DNA of 64,000 bases, taken from positions 3,450,501 through 3,514,500 of the forward strand of contig NC_004193.1 of the NCBI RefSeq assembly GCF_000011245.1. Reading direction: 5' to 3'. Position numbers and translations under genes: made by a program. Positions 16,218 to 24,818 of this stretch are shown piece by piece; position 1 is the stretch's first letter, and each line of letters begins with the position of its first letter. The notes below the pieces were generated by a model, which was not told the DNA's origin, made no database searches, and saw only the letters and a program-made list of their open reading frames with translations. This stretch comes from Oceanobacillus iheyensis HTE831 (GTDB lineage: Bacteria > Bacillota > Bacilli > Bacillales > Amphibacillaceae).

Positions 16218-17411
16218 TCACTTACTTTGTAACATCTCAATTTGTATTTGAAGTTTTGTAGAATTTATTGCATCATAATTTTGTAACCAAAGAGCACTAC
16301 TTTTCCCTGTACTTTGAGGATTATTACCTAATTGTCTGGACATCTCAACTGTATTATTAACTAATTTAGATTTACTTTTTTCCCATACACTCAAAGGATC
16401 AACACTCCACTCTAGCACATTACTATCTTTTATTTCTATTAAAGCTCTAAAAGCCGCTAGTATAGGGAATATAAACCCCTGTGTTATATGATAAAGTGTA
16501 GGATTCTGATAATATCTTGTAGTCGCCCCTTTATCCTTTCTATCAACACCTTTAACTTTTCCAAACTGTCCTTTTGGGTTAGATAATTTATAACCTTCTA
16601 CCATCTCTAATTCAATTTTATCGTATAATTTCACTATTTCTGGTAATAAAGGAGCAATATGTTCATAATCGTTTCTAGAATTGTTGGTTGTACCGTCATA
16701 ATTAGCTAAATAATCTTTTAAAACTTGCGCTTTACCACTATAAGCTTGTATTGGTTGATTACTATTATCTTTATATTTAAACTTATTGAAAGCATACATC
16801 AACCTTACTAAATCTACCGTATCTAATCGCTTATCTTCGTTTTCTCTGTATGCAATATCTTTTGAAAATGGTTCGTTCTCAATACTTTCTTTCACAAATT
16901 CAAACTTGTTTGCCAATTCAGCTATAGCTTTGTCTGAAACTTGCACACTTGTATTTCTAGCTGCCGATAATTCATCTATTTCAATTACATTATTCATTAT
17001 CTCTAGATGTACGTATTGTTTTTCATCTGGATCTAACTTTTTCTTATTTTTTATTATAGCGTGATAAGTGTGCCCTCCGTCTAAAACGCCATATTTTTCA
17101 GTTTGATCAACACTACCTAAATCAAGTGTAATTTCATTTGTAACAGCATCTATACCAATACTTTTAGCTGAAATTAAGATTCCTCTATTATTCACAAAAA
17201 AAGATTGAGTACTCTCTGTTAAAGCGTCCTTTATTCTTCTATATACTTTAGTATTTGTTTTTACATCTCTAGGGTTTACCTCTGTCGGAAATCCACTTGG
17301 AATTTGTTCAATGTCTACCCACAAATGATAAACTTCTCTATTATCACCTTCATATGGACTTTTTAATTTTGAATATTTTTTATAATTAAATCTAAATTTA
17401 TTGTTTTTCAA
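16218..17411 (-). CDS. AIPR (abortive infection phage resistance) family protein
   Basis: A 397-aa protein with the AIPR layout: FFVNNRGILISA (about 70), then a GVLDGGHTYHAI core (about 110) that corresponds to the NGxQT motif of the family, and SAARNTSVQVSDKAIAEL (about 148), the Asn-containing recognition region. DGGHT also recalls the DGxxR motif of DndB-like proteins, a related group. AIPR proteins are linked to phage exclusion and restriction clusters; the biochemical activity is not settled. It has a good AGGAGG site, faces away from an XRE regulator, and marks the left edge of the defence island. Confidence 0.75.
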   Translation of the reverse strand: MKNNKFRFNYKKYSKLKSPYEGDNREVYHLWVDIEQIPSGFPTEVNPRDVKTNTKVYRRIKDALTESTQSFFVNNRGILISAKSIGIDAVTNEITLDLGSVDQTEKYGVLDGGHTYHAIIKNKKKLDPDEKQYVHLEIMNNVIEIDELSAARNTSVQVSDKAIAELANKFEFVKESIENEPFSKDIAYRENEDKRLDTVDLVRLMYAFNKFKYKDNSNQPIQAYSGKAQVLKDYLANYDGTTNNSRNDYEHIAPLLPEIVKLYDKIELEMVEGYKLSNPKGQFGKVKGVDRKDKGATTRYYQNPTLYHITQGFIFPILAAFRALIEIKDSNVLEWSVDPLSVWEKSKSKLVNNTVEMSRQLGNNPQSTGKSSALWLQNYDAINSTKLQIQIEMLQSK

Positions 17412-17492
17412 CTTAATTCCTCCTAATATTTTGTTATACTTAGATTATATTGTTAAATAGAATTATTTGGAAGGAACCATGGTACCTGAATT

Positions 17493-17762
17493 ATGGTTAA
17501 AAGACAAAAAAATAAATTTATTAATGACCCTTATTATAAAATGGGATTAAAATTAAGGGAATTGCGTGAACATAATAAAATGACAATATCAGACTTAGCT
17601 GAACTCATGGATGTATCTGTTAAAACAATCAGCAATTATGAAAATGGATACAACCGTATGACTATTGAAGCAATAATTAAAATTTATAGAAATAGTGTAT
17701 TCGGAGAAAAAGATCTAGAAGAATTATTGGATTTGTTTATAGTTAGCATATTTGATAATTGA
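17493..17762 (+). CDS. XRE-family HTH regulator
   Basis: An 89-aa protein with one Cro/C1 HTH (KLRELREHNKMTISDLAEL, then DVSVKTISNYENG). It is divergent from the AIPR gene, so it may repress that gene. The start is unusual: AAGGAA is well placed for an ATG at 17479 in a different frame that would make only a 23-residue peptide. The XRE ATG at 17493 lies inside that short frame, about 18 nt from the site. Translational control by the overlapping short frame is possible. Confidence 0.75.
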   Translation: MVKRQKNKFINDPYYKMGLKLRELREHNKMTISDLAELMDVSVKTISNYENGYNRMTIEAIIKIYRNSVFGEKDLEELLDLFIVSIFDN

Positions 17763-17990
17763 TGGTTTAACTTTATTCTTAAAATAATTTATTATTTCTA
17801 GAACCTCTTTACAATCTATTACTGTATATAAGTTAAAATCCTCCTATAAAAACTGGAGAGCTTTAGATAAATCTGTATAAGCATAAGATTATTTAATGCT
17901 TTACTCATGATCAAACACAAAAAGGGTCTTGCAGGACGTGTTCTTTCTCTTATATGAACTGGATAATTTTCCTTAAAAAGGAGAATTATC

Positions 17991-18266
17991 TTGAATTTCA
18001 ATGAGGAAATACGTAAAACTATGGGATCAAAAATGCGAGAAGCTAGAAAGAAAAAAGGATTAACACAAGAAGAAGTAGCAGAAATTTGTAATTTAGATGA
18101 CAAACACATAGGAAAGCTTGAAAGAGGCGAAAAAACACCACTAGTCACTACACTGTTTAAATATTGGAAAGCAACTGATATAGATGTAAATAGACTATTT
18201 CAAGAACTGGATGAACTTGAGAGAAAACTAAAGAGCCAGCATTCTTCTGAGGTCGATTCTGAATGA
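17991..18266 (+). CDS. XRE-family HTH regulator coupled to a ComK homologue
   Basis: A 91-aa protein starting at TTG with AAGGAG 8 nt upstream. The HTH is clear: MREARKKKGLTQEEVAEICN, then KHIGKLERGEKTP. A short C-terminal helix rich in charged residues may dimerise. Its TGA overlaps the ATG of the ComK-like gene (ATGA), a layout that makes translation of the two dependent. Confidence 0.8.
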   Translation: MNFNEEIRKTMGSKMREARKKKGLTQEEVAEICNLDDKHIGKLERGEKTPLVTTLFKYWKATDIDVNRLFQELDELERKLKSQHSSEVDSE

Positions 18267-18724
18267 TCTCGCCACCATTTGCTGGTATTTCACCTTTGAC
18301 AATGGCAATCTTACCTAAAAATAGATTCAATGTTTCCTCTACCATTCTAGAAATACATCAAACAATAGAGCAAAACAAACTACCTATTCAACTAATCAGA
18401 GAAGGATGTTTATATCATTATTCCACTTATGAAGGTAGAAAAGCCGCTACTTACTACCACACTGGCTTCAAACGAAAAGTTCCTATTGTGATTAGTGTTT
18501 CACACCAAATTATAGCTTTCCCCACCCATGCTACTACAGATATTAATTGTAACTGGATCTTTTATCATCACGTCGAATCCATTCAGTCAGAATCTGATAG
18601 AAATCAACCTACTTCAATGATTACATTTCGAAATGGTATTCAACTCAACATCAACCTTCCTGCTCCATTTCTAAAAGAACAAATGACTCGTTGTTTAGCT
18701 TGTTTTTATAGCATTAAAAAATAA
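18263..18724 (+). CDS. comK: ComK-family competence transcription factor homologue
   Basis: A 153-aa protein carrying ComK family hallmarks: TMAILP near residue 14, an S-x-x-x-E helix start, then REGCLYHYSTYEGRKAATYY (compare the CxxxGxxxxGRK region of ComK) and KVPIVISVSHQIIAFPTHAT followed by CNWIFYHHV. These segments match the core minor-groove-binding fold of ComK. It is shorter than the 192-residue B. subtilis protein and seems to lack the C-terminal tail used for MecA/ClpCP degradation. It is coupled to an XRE gene inside the defence island, so it may be an accessory ComK rather than the resident one. Confidence 0.75.
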   Translation: MISPPFAGISPLTMAILPKNRFNVSSTILEIHQTIEQNKLPIQLIREGCLYHYSTYEGRKAATYYHTGFKRKVPIVISVSHQIIAFPTHATTDINCNWIFYHHVESIQSESDRNQPTSMITFRNGIQLNINLPAPFLKEQMTRCLACFYSIKK

Positions 18725-18807
18725 TTATTAATCAGAAATTTCTTATTATTCATTGCAGAATTAAGCATTAAGTGAGACAATAGAACTAGAAAAAAAGGAG
18801 TGGTGAG

Positions 18808-19137
18808 ATGGAAAATGAATATAATATATCAATTCCAGATGAACTGATAACGGGAAGGAACGTAGAAATTACCTTTATTTCAGAGATAAAAAATAATTTA
18901 GGAATACTTGGTTTATCTGAACAGACAGACGCGTATGTATTACACCTTTATCGTCTGTTTTATAATGAATCTAATCAAAAATTTGAACCAATTCAACAAT
19001 TAGAAGCATTCCAGTTTCAAACACCATCAGAGATGCATCAATTTATCGATAACCTGCCTAACATCAGCGCCTTAGATATGATACTTCTTATGAATCCAAC
19101 AACTCCACCTAGAAAACCTTTTTCATTTTTGATGTGA
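18808..19137 (+). CDS. Hypothetical protein downstream of comK-like gene
   Basis: A 109-aa soluble protein with AAAAAAGGAG and an ATG. It is acidic, with no membrane segment. FEPIQQLEAFQFQTPSEMHQFIDNL reads like a small alpha/beta domain, but no family is recognised. It lies 83 bp behind the ComK-like gene on the same strand and before a strong terminator, so it probably belongs to the same transcription unit. Confidence 0.6.
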   Translation: MENEYNISIPDELITGRNVEITFISEIKNNLGILGLSEQTDAYVLHLYRLFYNESNQKFEPIQQLEAFQFQTPSEMHQFIDNLPNISALDMILLMNPTTPPRKPFSFLM

Positions 19138-19182
19138 GAACTAGATATTATTTTCATTTGGGACAAATTTAATATTTTGTTA

Positions 19183-19217
19183 AAAAAATCACCTTATCAA
19201 GTGTAAGGTGATTTTTT
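19183..19217. terminator. Bidirectional terminator
   Basis: AAAAAATCACCTTA and TAAGGTGATTTTTT form a perfect 14-bp stem with a 7-nt loop between the convergent comK-side genes and the methyltransferase operon. It can end both. Confidence 0.85.
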
Positions 19218-19235
19218 AATACAAGTAAACTAGCT

Positions 19236-20348
19236 TTAGTTAAATGAAAGCTGCTCATGTTTTTCATTTTTCTCAATCGTTTTATATTCTGTTTCTCCAA
19301 ATCCTAATGCTTCCAATAAATTAGTTGCAATTCTTCTGATTACTGGAACACTTACAGCATTTCCTGCCTGTTTATATAAATGACTTTTTGCCATATCTTC
19401 AGGAATTTTATAATTTTCACCGACAAGGAAACCTTGAAACTTCAGTGCCTCTTTAGGTGTGATTTTTCTATATCCCCAGTCATCCATTATAAGAGGTACA
19501 TTATGTCCTCCAGTACCCATATTTGCAGTTAGTGTAGGACAAACATTGCTTTGATTTTCTCTCATATAGACTCTTCTAAGCTGATATACAGTATTTCTAT
19601 TTTTCATAGACTCAACGATCATTGAATAGTATTGACTTTCTTCCGTATAATAATAAGCATCATCCTGCTTCTTGCTGCGATCTATTACATTATCAATTGA
19701 TTTTGTAAGTCCAATTTTTTGGGGCCATTGAAATTTATTATATTTCTCTTCATCTTTAAATCCTACAATAAATATTCGCTCTCTGTTCTGAGGTATGTTT
19801 CCATAATCCATTGTATTCATTATTTTGCTATCTATATAATAACCACTTTCTTGAAGCATTTCAGTAATTACTTTAAAAGTATTCCCTTTGTCATGACCTC
19901 TTAAATTTTTTACATTTTCCAAAAAAATTGCTTCAGGATTCTTAGCGCGAATAAAGCGGATAACATCAAAAAAAAGTGTCCCTCTTGGATCTATTGCTTC
20001 TGTATGCCCAGCACATTTTGGACATGTAACTCCATGTATATACTCATCGTAAGTTACACTGTGTTCATGCTCACAATTGTTACATTTATATTTCATACCA
20101 TGTCTGTTACCTGCAATGCTAAATGCAACACAAGGCCATCCAGCAGTTATTATATCAGCATCAGGCATGTCACTTTCTTTTATATTTCTTACATCATCTT
20201 CAATTAGTTTACTCTCGAAATTTTGGCGATACGTTTCACAAGCGTGCTTATCCATTTCATTAGCCCAGATAACTCTTGCACCAGCTTGTTCAAATCCTAT
20301 ATCAATTCCGCCAATACCAGCAAACAAGCTTGCAACTGAATACGTCAT
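19236..20348 (-). CDS. DNA (cytosine-5) methyltransferase with zinc-ribbon insert
   Basis: About 370 aa from the ATG at 20348, which has GGGAGG 9 nt upstream; the open frame extends to 20414 without a better site. Motifs in order: SLFAGIGGIDIGFEQAG (I), AGWPCVAFSIAGNRHG (IV, catalytic Cys), ENVKNLRGHD (VI), NRERIFIVGF (VIII), GNAVSVPVI (X). Between IV and VI sits an insert with CNNC and CPKC, a likely zinc ribbon, which is uncommon. It is the last gene of the minus-strand run and follows an NgoFVII-like endonuclease, so the pair likely forms a type II restriction-modification unit making 5-methylcytosine. Confidence 0.9.
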   Translation of the reverse strand: MTYSVASLFAGIGGIDIGFEQAGARVIWANEMDKHACETYRQNFESKLIEDDVRNIKESDMPDADIITAGWPCVAFSIAGNRHGMKYKCNNCEHEHSVTYDEYIHGVTCPKCAGHTEAIDPRGTLFFDVIRFIRAKNPEAIFLENVKNLRGHDKGNTFKVITEMLQESGYYIDSKIMNTMDYGNIPQNRERIFIVGFKDEEKYNKFQWPQKIGLTKSIDNVIDRSKKQDDAYYYTEESQYYSMIVESMKNRNTVYQLRRVYMRENQSNVCPTLTANMGTGGHNVPLIMDDWGYRKITPKEALKFQGFLVGENYKIPEDMAKSHLYKQAGNAVSVPVIRRIATNLLEALGFGETEYKTIEKNEKHEQLSFN

Positions 20349-20518
20349 TTTGACAAGCCTCCCAAAATATTTAACTAATACATTGAAATTAGCTACTCTA
20401 AATAATAAAACCACTCTTAAATTAAATATTTAATAGGAAACTATTATATCACAAACCTTTGTTCTATAGGTATTAAACAGATTATTAAACGCTGGGATTA
20501 TATAGAATTATTGTTCAA

Positions 20519-21844
20519 CTATTCTACCATAAGGAACGGGCGCATCTTAGGAGATCTGCTATTGCTGGATTTAATTTCATCTTCAAAGTCAATTTTCCAT
20601 TGCTCAAAAGCATAAGTTTCCGCTAATTCAATTTTAAAGTTTTGATTATCTATTTTAGTTATTTTCAGAGAATCCACGCCTAATTTTACTAAATGGTCCA
20701 TAGTTAATAACTCTCTACTTTTAAGACCTAGTACATCATGCAATATCCATTTACCTAATACACTTTGAGGATTTGTCTGCAAACTTTTTCCAAAATCTTG
20801 AGTTACAATTGCTTTGATCTTCCTTCCATCCGGCAAATGAAGATTAAATGACTTGGAATTATTTCTCTCTATTTTATTTAACGCATTAAAACCAAAAAAG
20901 TTGGGGAAAGTATGATGAATCCACTTAGGTATAGGAATGTATGCTTCAAATTCAGGGCGAGGTGTAAGACTCCCTTTACTCTTAGGGGCTGCATTCCATG
21001 CGTTAAATCCTGACTTATCCTCTACCTTCATATTTCTATCTGAATAAATTGGCAAGTAAATAGAATTTTGAACATTTTCTTTGCTATCAAAATTATTTAA
21101 TTTAATTAAATTTAAAATTTCAAACGGATCGTCCTTTTGGATTATTGGTATGCTTTCATAAATTTTTTCCTTAGATGCATCAAATTCTTTTAAAAGAACA
21201 CTTTTACTTGCATAAAACTTATACCTATTTAAGCCATCTGAAAAAGTATATGTCCTCCCATTCTGGTCGATCATCTTTAAAGAATCTAGCTGTACTAAAT
21301 CATAACTAGTTTCCATGATATTCATCACATTATCGTCTCGAGTAATATTGTGGTAAATATCAAAAGCGGTATTATATTGACGCTGATCTAATTTAATCCG
21401 TTCATTTCTCAGCTCAGCTATTTTATAAATTAGATTGCTGTACTCTTTATTTTCTATTAAAGGCGCTAATTCTAAAGGTGCCACTTTGTTAAATTCTGCG
21501 ACTTTTTGATAAGTTAAATCCCTTGAATGAATCCAAGTCTTCAAACCTACACCTATTCGCTGATCTTCAATCTTTGCTACAGCATCAAAAGCTGAATCTT
21601 TTCGAGTTAGATCTTCAACATCAAACACTTTTGCAAAGAGTTGTTCGTGATTTCGATAGTACAGATATGGTTTACTTGCGTTTTTACCTTCTTTACTATC
21701 TTTGAACAAACCCGATAACGCTCCAAATATCTTTAAATATTTTATATATTCTTCTTTATCACTTGCAGAAAACTCTCTCCACGGGGAATACAATATAATC
21801 ACCAAACTTATACTATTTAATAAATTTATTATCAGGTAAGTCAT
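20519..21844 (-). CDS. NgoFVII-like type II restriction endonuclease
   Basis: A 441-aa protein. The N-terminal half has LYYRNHEQLFAKVF, FDAVAK, then GVGLKTWIH with QKVAEFN, and YHNITRDD. These resemble the catalytic half of the NgoFVII restriction endonuclease family. The C-terminal part (about 300-430), EAYIPIPKWIHHTFPNFFG with SFNLHLPDGRKIKA and SVLGKWILHDVL, matches the B3-like DNA-binding tail of these enzymes. No phospholipase-D HKD motif is seen; D-x(n)-GLK suggests a divergent PD-(D/E)XK site. No clear ribosome binding site precedes the ATG at 21844, only 27 bp after the DUF4420 gene, so the start is uncertain. Confidence 0.7.
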   Translation of the reverse strand: MTYLIINLLNSISLVIILYSPWREFSASDKEEYIKYLKIFGALSGLFKDSKEGKNASKPYLYYRNHEQLFAKVFDVEDLTRKDSAFDAVAKIEDQRIGVGLKTWIHSRDLTYQKVAEFNKVAPLELAPLIENKEYSNLIYKIAELRNERIKLDQRQYNTAFDIYHNITRDDNVMNIMETSYDLVQLDSLKMIDQNGRTYTFSDGLNRYKFYASKSVLLKEFDASKEKIYESIPIIQKDDPFEILNLIKLNNFDSKENVQNSIYLPIYSDRNMKVEDKSGFNAWNAAPKSKGSLTPRPEFEAYIPIPKWIHHTFPNFFGFNALNKIERNNSKSFNLHLPDGRKIKAIVTQDFGKSLQTNPQSVLGKWILHDVLGLKSRELLTMDHLVKLGVDSLKITKIDNQNFKIELAETYAFEQWKIDFEDEIKSSNSRSPKMRPFLMVE

Positions 21845-21871
21845 TTTCGTCTAAAATTGGAAACAAAGCTG

Positions 21872-22792
21872 TTAACATTTATCAGTAATTTTTATTATTT
21901 CATTCTTTATATTAGATAAATCAATCTCTACTGATATTTTTTTAACTAAGTCAAAATCTAAGAAATTACTCATCGCCTGCTCAACATTTAATGGAACTAC
22001 ATCTTTAATATTATATTTCTTGCATCCTAATAATATAAACTTCTTACGTCGAGAAGCAGAATTTTTTGAAAGTCTAAGTTCAGTCAGACCCTTTTCAACC
22101 TTTCTTTCTGAATACCCATTCTTTACTAGTTCTAGAACTATATCATCAATAGTTATGCCAATTTGATTTTGAGAAGGTTCAAATTTTAAAACATATATTT
22201 CATGAGTTAAACCACTATGAAGTTGATATTGATTAGATATAGTTATAGAGTTATCAAATTTATTTATAGATGATTTAACCTCTATACCAAGATCTTCTTT
22301 ACTTATATCATACGTACTTCCTTTATACCCTACCCAATTGAGATTGTTTGGGTTAATTCTGTCTTGTAAATAATTTAAAACTAATAATTCTGCAAGGACA
22401 CTATACACCGGTTTCTCAACTATTGCATTACCTAGTAGTTCTCTCCAATTATCCCACCATTCCAAAGGTTCTTTCATTAATAATTGGCGCTTATTTAAAT
22501 CAATGTAGTCAGCCGCAACCATAAAAAACTGATCAACATAATCTAAAGATGTTGTTGAGAGGTTCAACAAATTGGTTTCCTTTCCATCCATTTCACCTTC
22601 AGTTGTATAAAGCCTTAATTGGTTAAACCTTTCATTTAACTTAACTTCTTTATCCACTTCTATAGCTACTCCATATTCATCCTTAGCCTTTAAGAGAAAA
22701 CTGGAATTATCAATTGATTCAATTCTAAAATAAGGCCCGGCATTATAGTTAGACAGTTCGTATTGTTCTCTTAATAACTTTACATAGTTCAT
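21872..22792 (-). CDS. DUF4420 PD-(D/E)XK-motif protein (putative nuclease)
   Basis: 306 aa from the ATG at 22792, which overlaps the stop of the upstream methyltransferase (ATGA) and has AAGGGGG 6 nt before it. WWDNWRELLGNA, then AELLVLNYL and WVGYKGSTYDIS-x-EDLGIEVKSS, are the DUF4420 signatures. D-x(6-8)-EVK is a clear PD-(D/E)XK-type active site. In MORC/Z1 restriction operons this protein is the probable DNA-cutting subunit. No target-recognition domain is apparent. Confidence 0.8.
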   Translation of the reverse strand: MNYVKLLREQYELSNYNAGPYFRIESIDNSSFLLKAKDEYGVAIEVDKEVKLNERFNQLRLYTTEGEMDGKETNLLNLSTTSLDYVDQFFMVAADYIDLNKRQLLMKEPLEWWDNWRELLGNAIVEKPVYSVLAELLVLNYLQDRINPNNLNWVGYKGSTYDISKEDLGIEVKSSINKFDNSITISNQYQLHSGLTHEIYVLKFEPSQNQIGITIDDIVLELVKNGYSERKVEKGLTELRLSKNSASRRKKFILLGCKKYNIKDVVPLNVEQAMSNFLDFDLVKKISVEIDLSNIKNEIIKITDKC

Positions 22793-24171
22793 ATACATCC
22801 CCCTTGTATATTTTTTTTCATCGCCTCAGCAATCGCTTTTGCTAATAACGGGGGCACAGCATTTCCTATTTGTTTAAAAGCAGCACCCATACTGCAATCA
22901 AACAAAAAGTCATCTGGAAAACTCTGTAGCCTGGCTGCTTCTCTAACTGAAATACCTCGTGGCTCTCTAGGGTGAAGATGGCTGTATGTATCAGTACTTA
23001 AATGAGCCACTAAAGTATGTGATGGTTTATCAGAAGATAATTTCCTCCATTTCTCCACAAATTTTTCAGTTGAATATGGAGGTACAATTCTGTCCTTTAA
23101 TAAACGGTATTCAAACTCATTTTCTTTTGTAATTCCTGACTTCCGCATTTCTTTCCTTAAAAGTGACATTGCTATATTGTGAGCATCAAGGTAATTATCT
23201 CCTTCTTCCATTTTGTCAAAAATGGAAAAGTCACGCTTTGTATTTCTAAACATATTGCCTGTAACCTTGTCTACTTTATTGTTAATCCTCATTAGTTTTT
23301 GAAATGTATTTTGAGGTGGAGATTTATATTCTTTCATCATCATAGGTTTATAATTCTTATATTTTTGATTATAAACCGGGAACAGATTTGGCAGATCTCC
23401 TATAGCATCGCCGACAGTCACCCAATCAGAAAGGGTCTCATCCGGGATATTTGGCTGTTTATAATATTTAGAGTTTCTTATTTCAGACTGCATCCACCGA
23501 ACATTTACACTTTGTCTCTTAACATTTATATGAGGCTTATGGGTCGGTTCCGGTATAAATTTTATCTTTCCAATATCCTTTTTTATTGCCATAACGAATA
23601 AACGCACTCTTGTTTGGGGAACTCCGAAATCAGCTGCATTTAAGACAGTCCAAATTGCATCATACCCCTTATTTATTAATATATCACAAACAGTATCCGG
23701 GATATTAACTCCTCCATAGTTGACAGCTTCAGGAACATTTTCCATAACTATTACATTTGCATCAACATGCAGAGCATAATCTAAAAAATTCTCATATAAT
23801 TTTCCTCTGGCATCATTTTCTTGCCGTCGCTCCTCACCAAGAGACTTAAGTTTTGCCCTTCCAATTTTGGAATATGCTTGGCAAGGAGGACCACCGATTA
23901 CTATTAAATCATTTTTTCTATCTAGGTCATTATAAAATTCATTTGCACTTAATAAGGTTATATCATTATTTAAATGCCTATCATGTTTTCCTTGTCTCCA
24001 ATGTAAATTGAAAGAAGCGACATCAGAAGCATCTCTATCTAGCTCTATTCCCTTACGTATATTAAATCCTGCCAGTTGAAACCCTAAAGCTAAACCTCCG
24101 CACCCAGAAAATAAATCAACAACTTCAGGAAGCTTTTTATCAGTTGAAGTAGCTGAATAAATCTGATGCAT
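22789..24171 (-). CDS. DNA (cytosine-5) methyltransferase of the MORC/Z1 operon
   Basis: About 460 aa from the ATG at 24171, which has GGAGGA 10 nt upstream; an in-frame ATG at 24207 lies further inside the preceding gene. Motifs: VVDLFSGCGGLALGFQLAG (I), GGPPCQAYSKIGR (IV), MENVPEAV (VI), QTRVRLFVMAI (VIII), a long variable target-recognition region, and RLQSFPDDF with GNAVPPLLAKAI (IX-X). It probably protects host sites from the linked nuclease. It overlaps the DUF6339 gene upstream by 32 bp and couples to DUF4420 downstream. Confidence 0.92.
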   Translation of the reverse strand: MHQIYSATSTDKKLPEVVDLFSGCGGLALGFQLAGFNIRKGIELDRDASDVASFNLHWRQGKHDRHLNNDITLLSANEFYNDLDRKNDLIVIGGPPCQAYSKIGRAKLKSLGEERRQENDARGKLYENFLDYALHVDANVIVMENVPEAVNYGGVNIPDTVCDILINKGYDAIWTVLNAADFGVPQTRVRLFVMAIKKDIGKIKFIPEPTHKPHINVKRQSVNVRWMQSEIRNSKYYKQPNIPDETLSDWVTVGDAIGDLPNLFPVYNQKYKNYKPMMMKEYKSPPQNTFQKLMRINNKVDKVTGNMFRNTKRDFSIFDKMEEGDNYLDAHNIAMSLLRKEMRKSGITKENEFEYRLLKDRIVPPYSTEKFVEKWRKLSSDKPSHTLVAHLSTDTYSHLHPREPRGISVREAARLQSFPDDFLFDCSMGAAFKQIGNAVPPLLAKAIAEAMKKNIQGGCI

Positions 24172-24817
24172 ATTGATCAATTCCTCCATCATGTAGTTCA
24201 GGTTCAATAATTTTGCACCTAATTGTATTCAGTTTCATTACTTTTCTAATCAAATTTCTGTTTTCTCCATCTTTACGATGTTGATGATGATAATACATGA
24301 TTTTTCTATAAAGCTCTATTCTATAACCGTTTCTTCCAATCCGTTCTACCAATTGGACTAATGTGTCTGTATTATTTTTCTCTAATACTTGAAAAGTTTT
24401 TTCTTTATTTCCTTGCCAAGAAATATGAATATACCACCATAATGTCCATAAATAAACTCTTCTAGTGTTCTGAAGAAATCTTTCTTCTTTAAGCCCCCAT
24501 CTTGCATAAACAATGTGAGGTACTTCCTTTAATTGCAGCGCATACCACAACTGCATATTTGAAGCATGTCTTTCTCTAACTTTATATTTGTTGAATAACA
24601 ATTCATACATTTCTATACCAAAATTTAAATCAAACTTATATGAATTATTGTTAATACTTCCAATTTGCTCTTGCACTTTCTCAAAAATTGCTGTTAGATC
24701 TCTTGAAATTTCAGATTTTTCTACGTATTCATTATAGTTAATTAATGTTTTTTCATCTAAACTGTCAAAGATCTTTTTGGCATTGATTTTAGAAATATTT
24801 TTTAGGTGAGTTTCCAT
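24140..24817 (-). CDS. DUF6339 family protein
   Basis: About 225 aa, largely helical and rich in aromatic residues. Conserved-looking stretches are MQLWYALQLKEVPHIVYARWGL and RVYLWTLWWYIHISW, with NGYRIELYRKIMYY further on. These fit DUF6339, a family I associate with MORC/Z1-type clusters and whose role is unknown. The ATG at 24817 is preferred (24838 also in frame). It overlaps the next methyltransferase gene and begins 2 bp after the stop of the 312-aa gene. Confidence 0.65.
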   Translation of the reverse strand: METHLKNISKINAKKIFDSLDEKTLINYNEYVEKSEISRDLTAIFEKVQEQIGSINNNSYKFDLNFGIEMYELLFNKYKVRERHASNMQLWYALQLKEVPHIVYARWGLKEERFLQNTRRVYLWTLWWYIHISWQGNKEKTFQVLEKNNTDTLVQLVERIGRNGYRIELYRKIMYYHHQHRKDGENRNLIRKVMKLNTIRCKIIEPELHDGGIDQYASDLFSYFN

Positions 24818-24818
24818 A

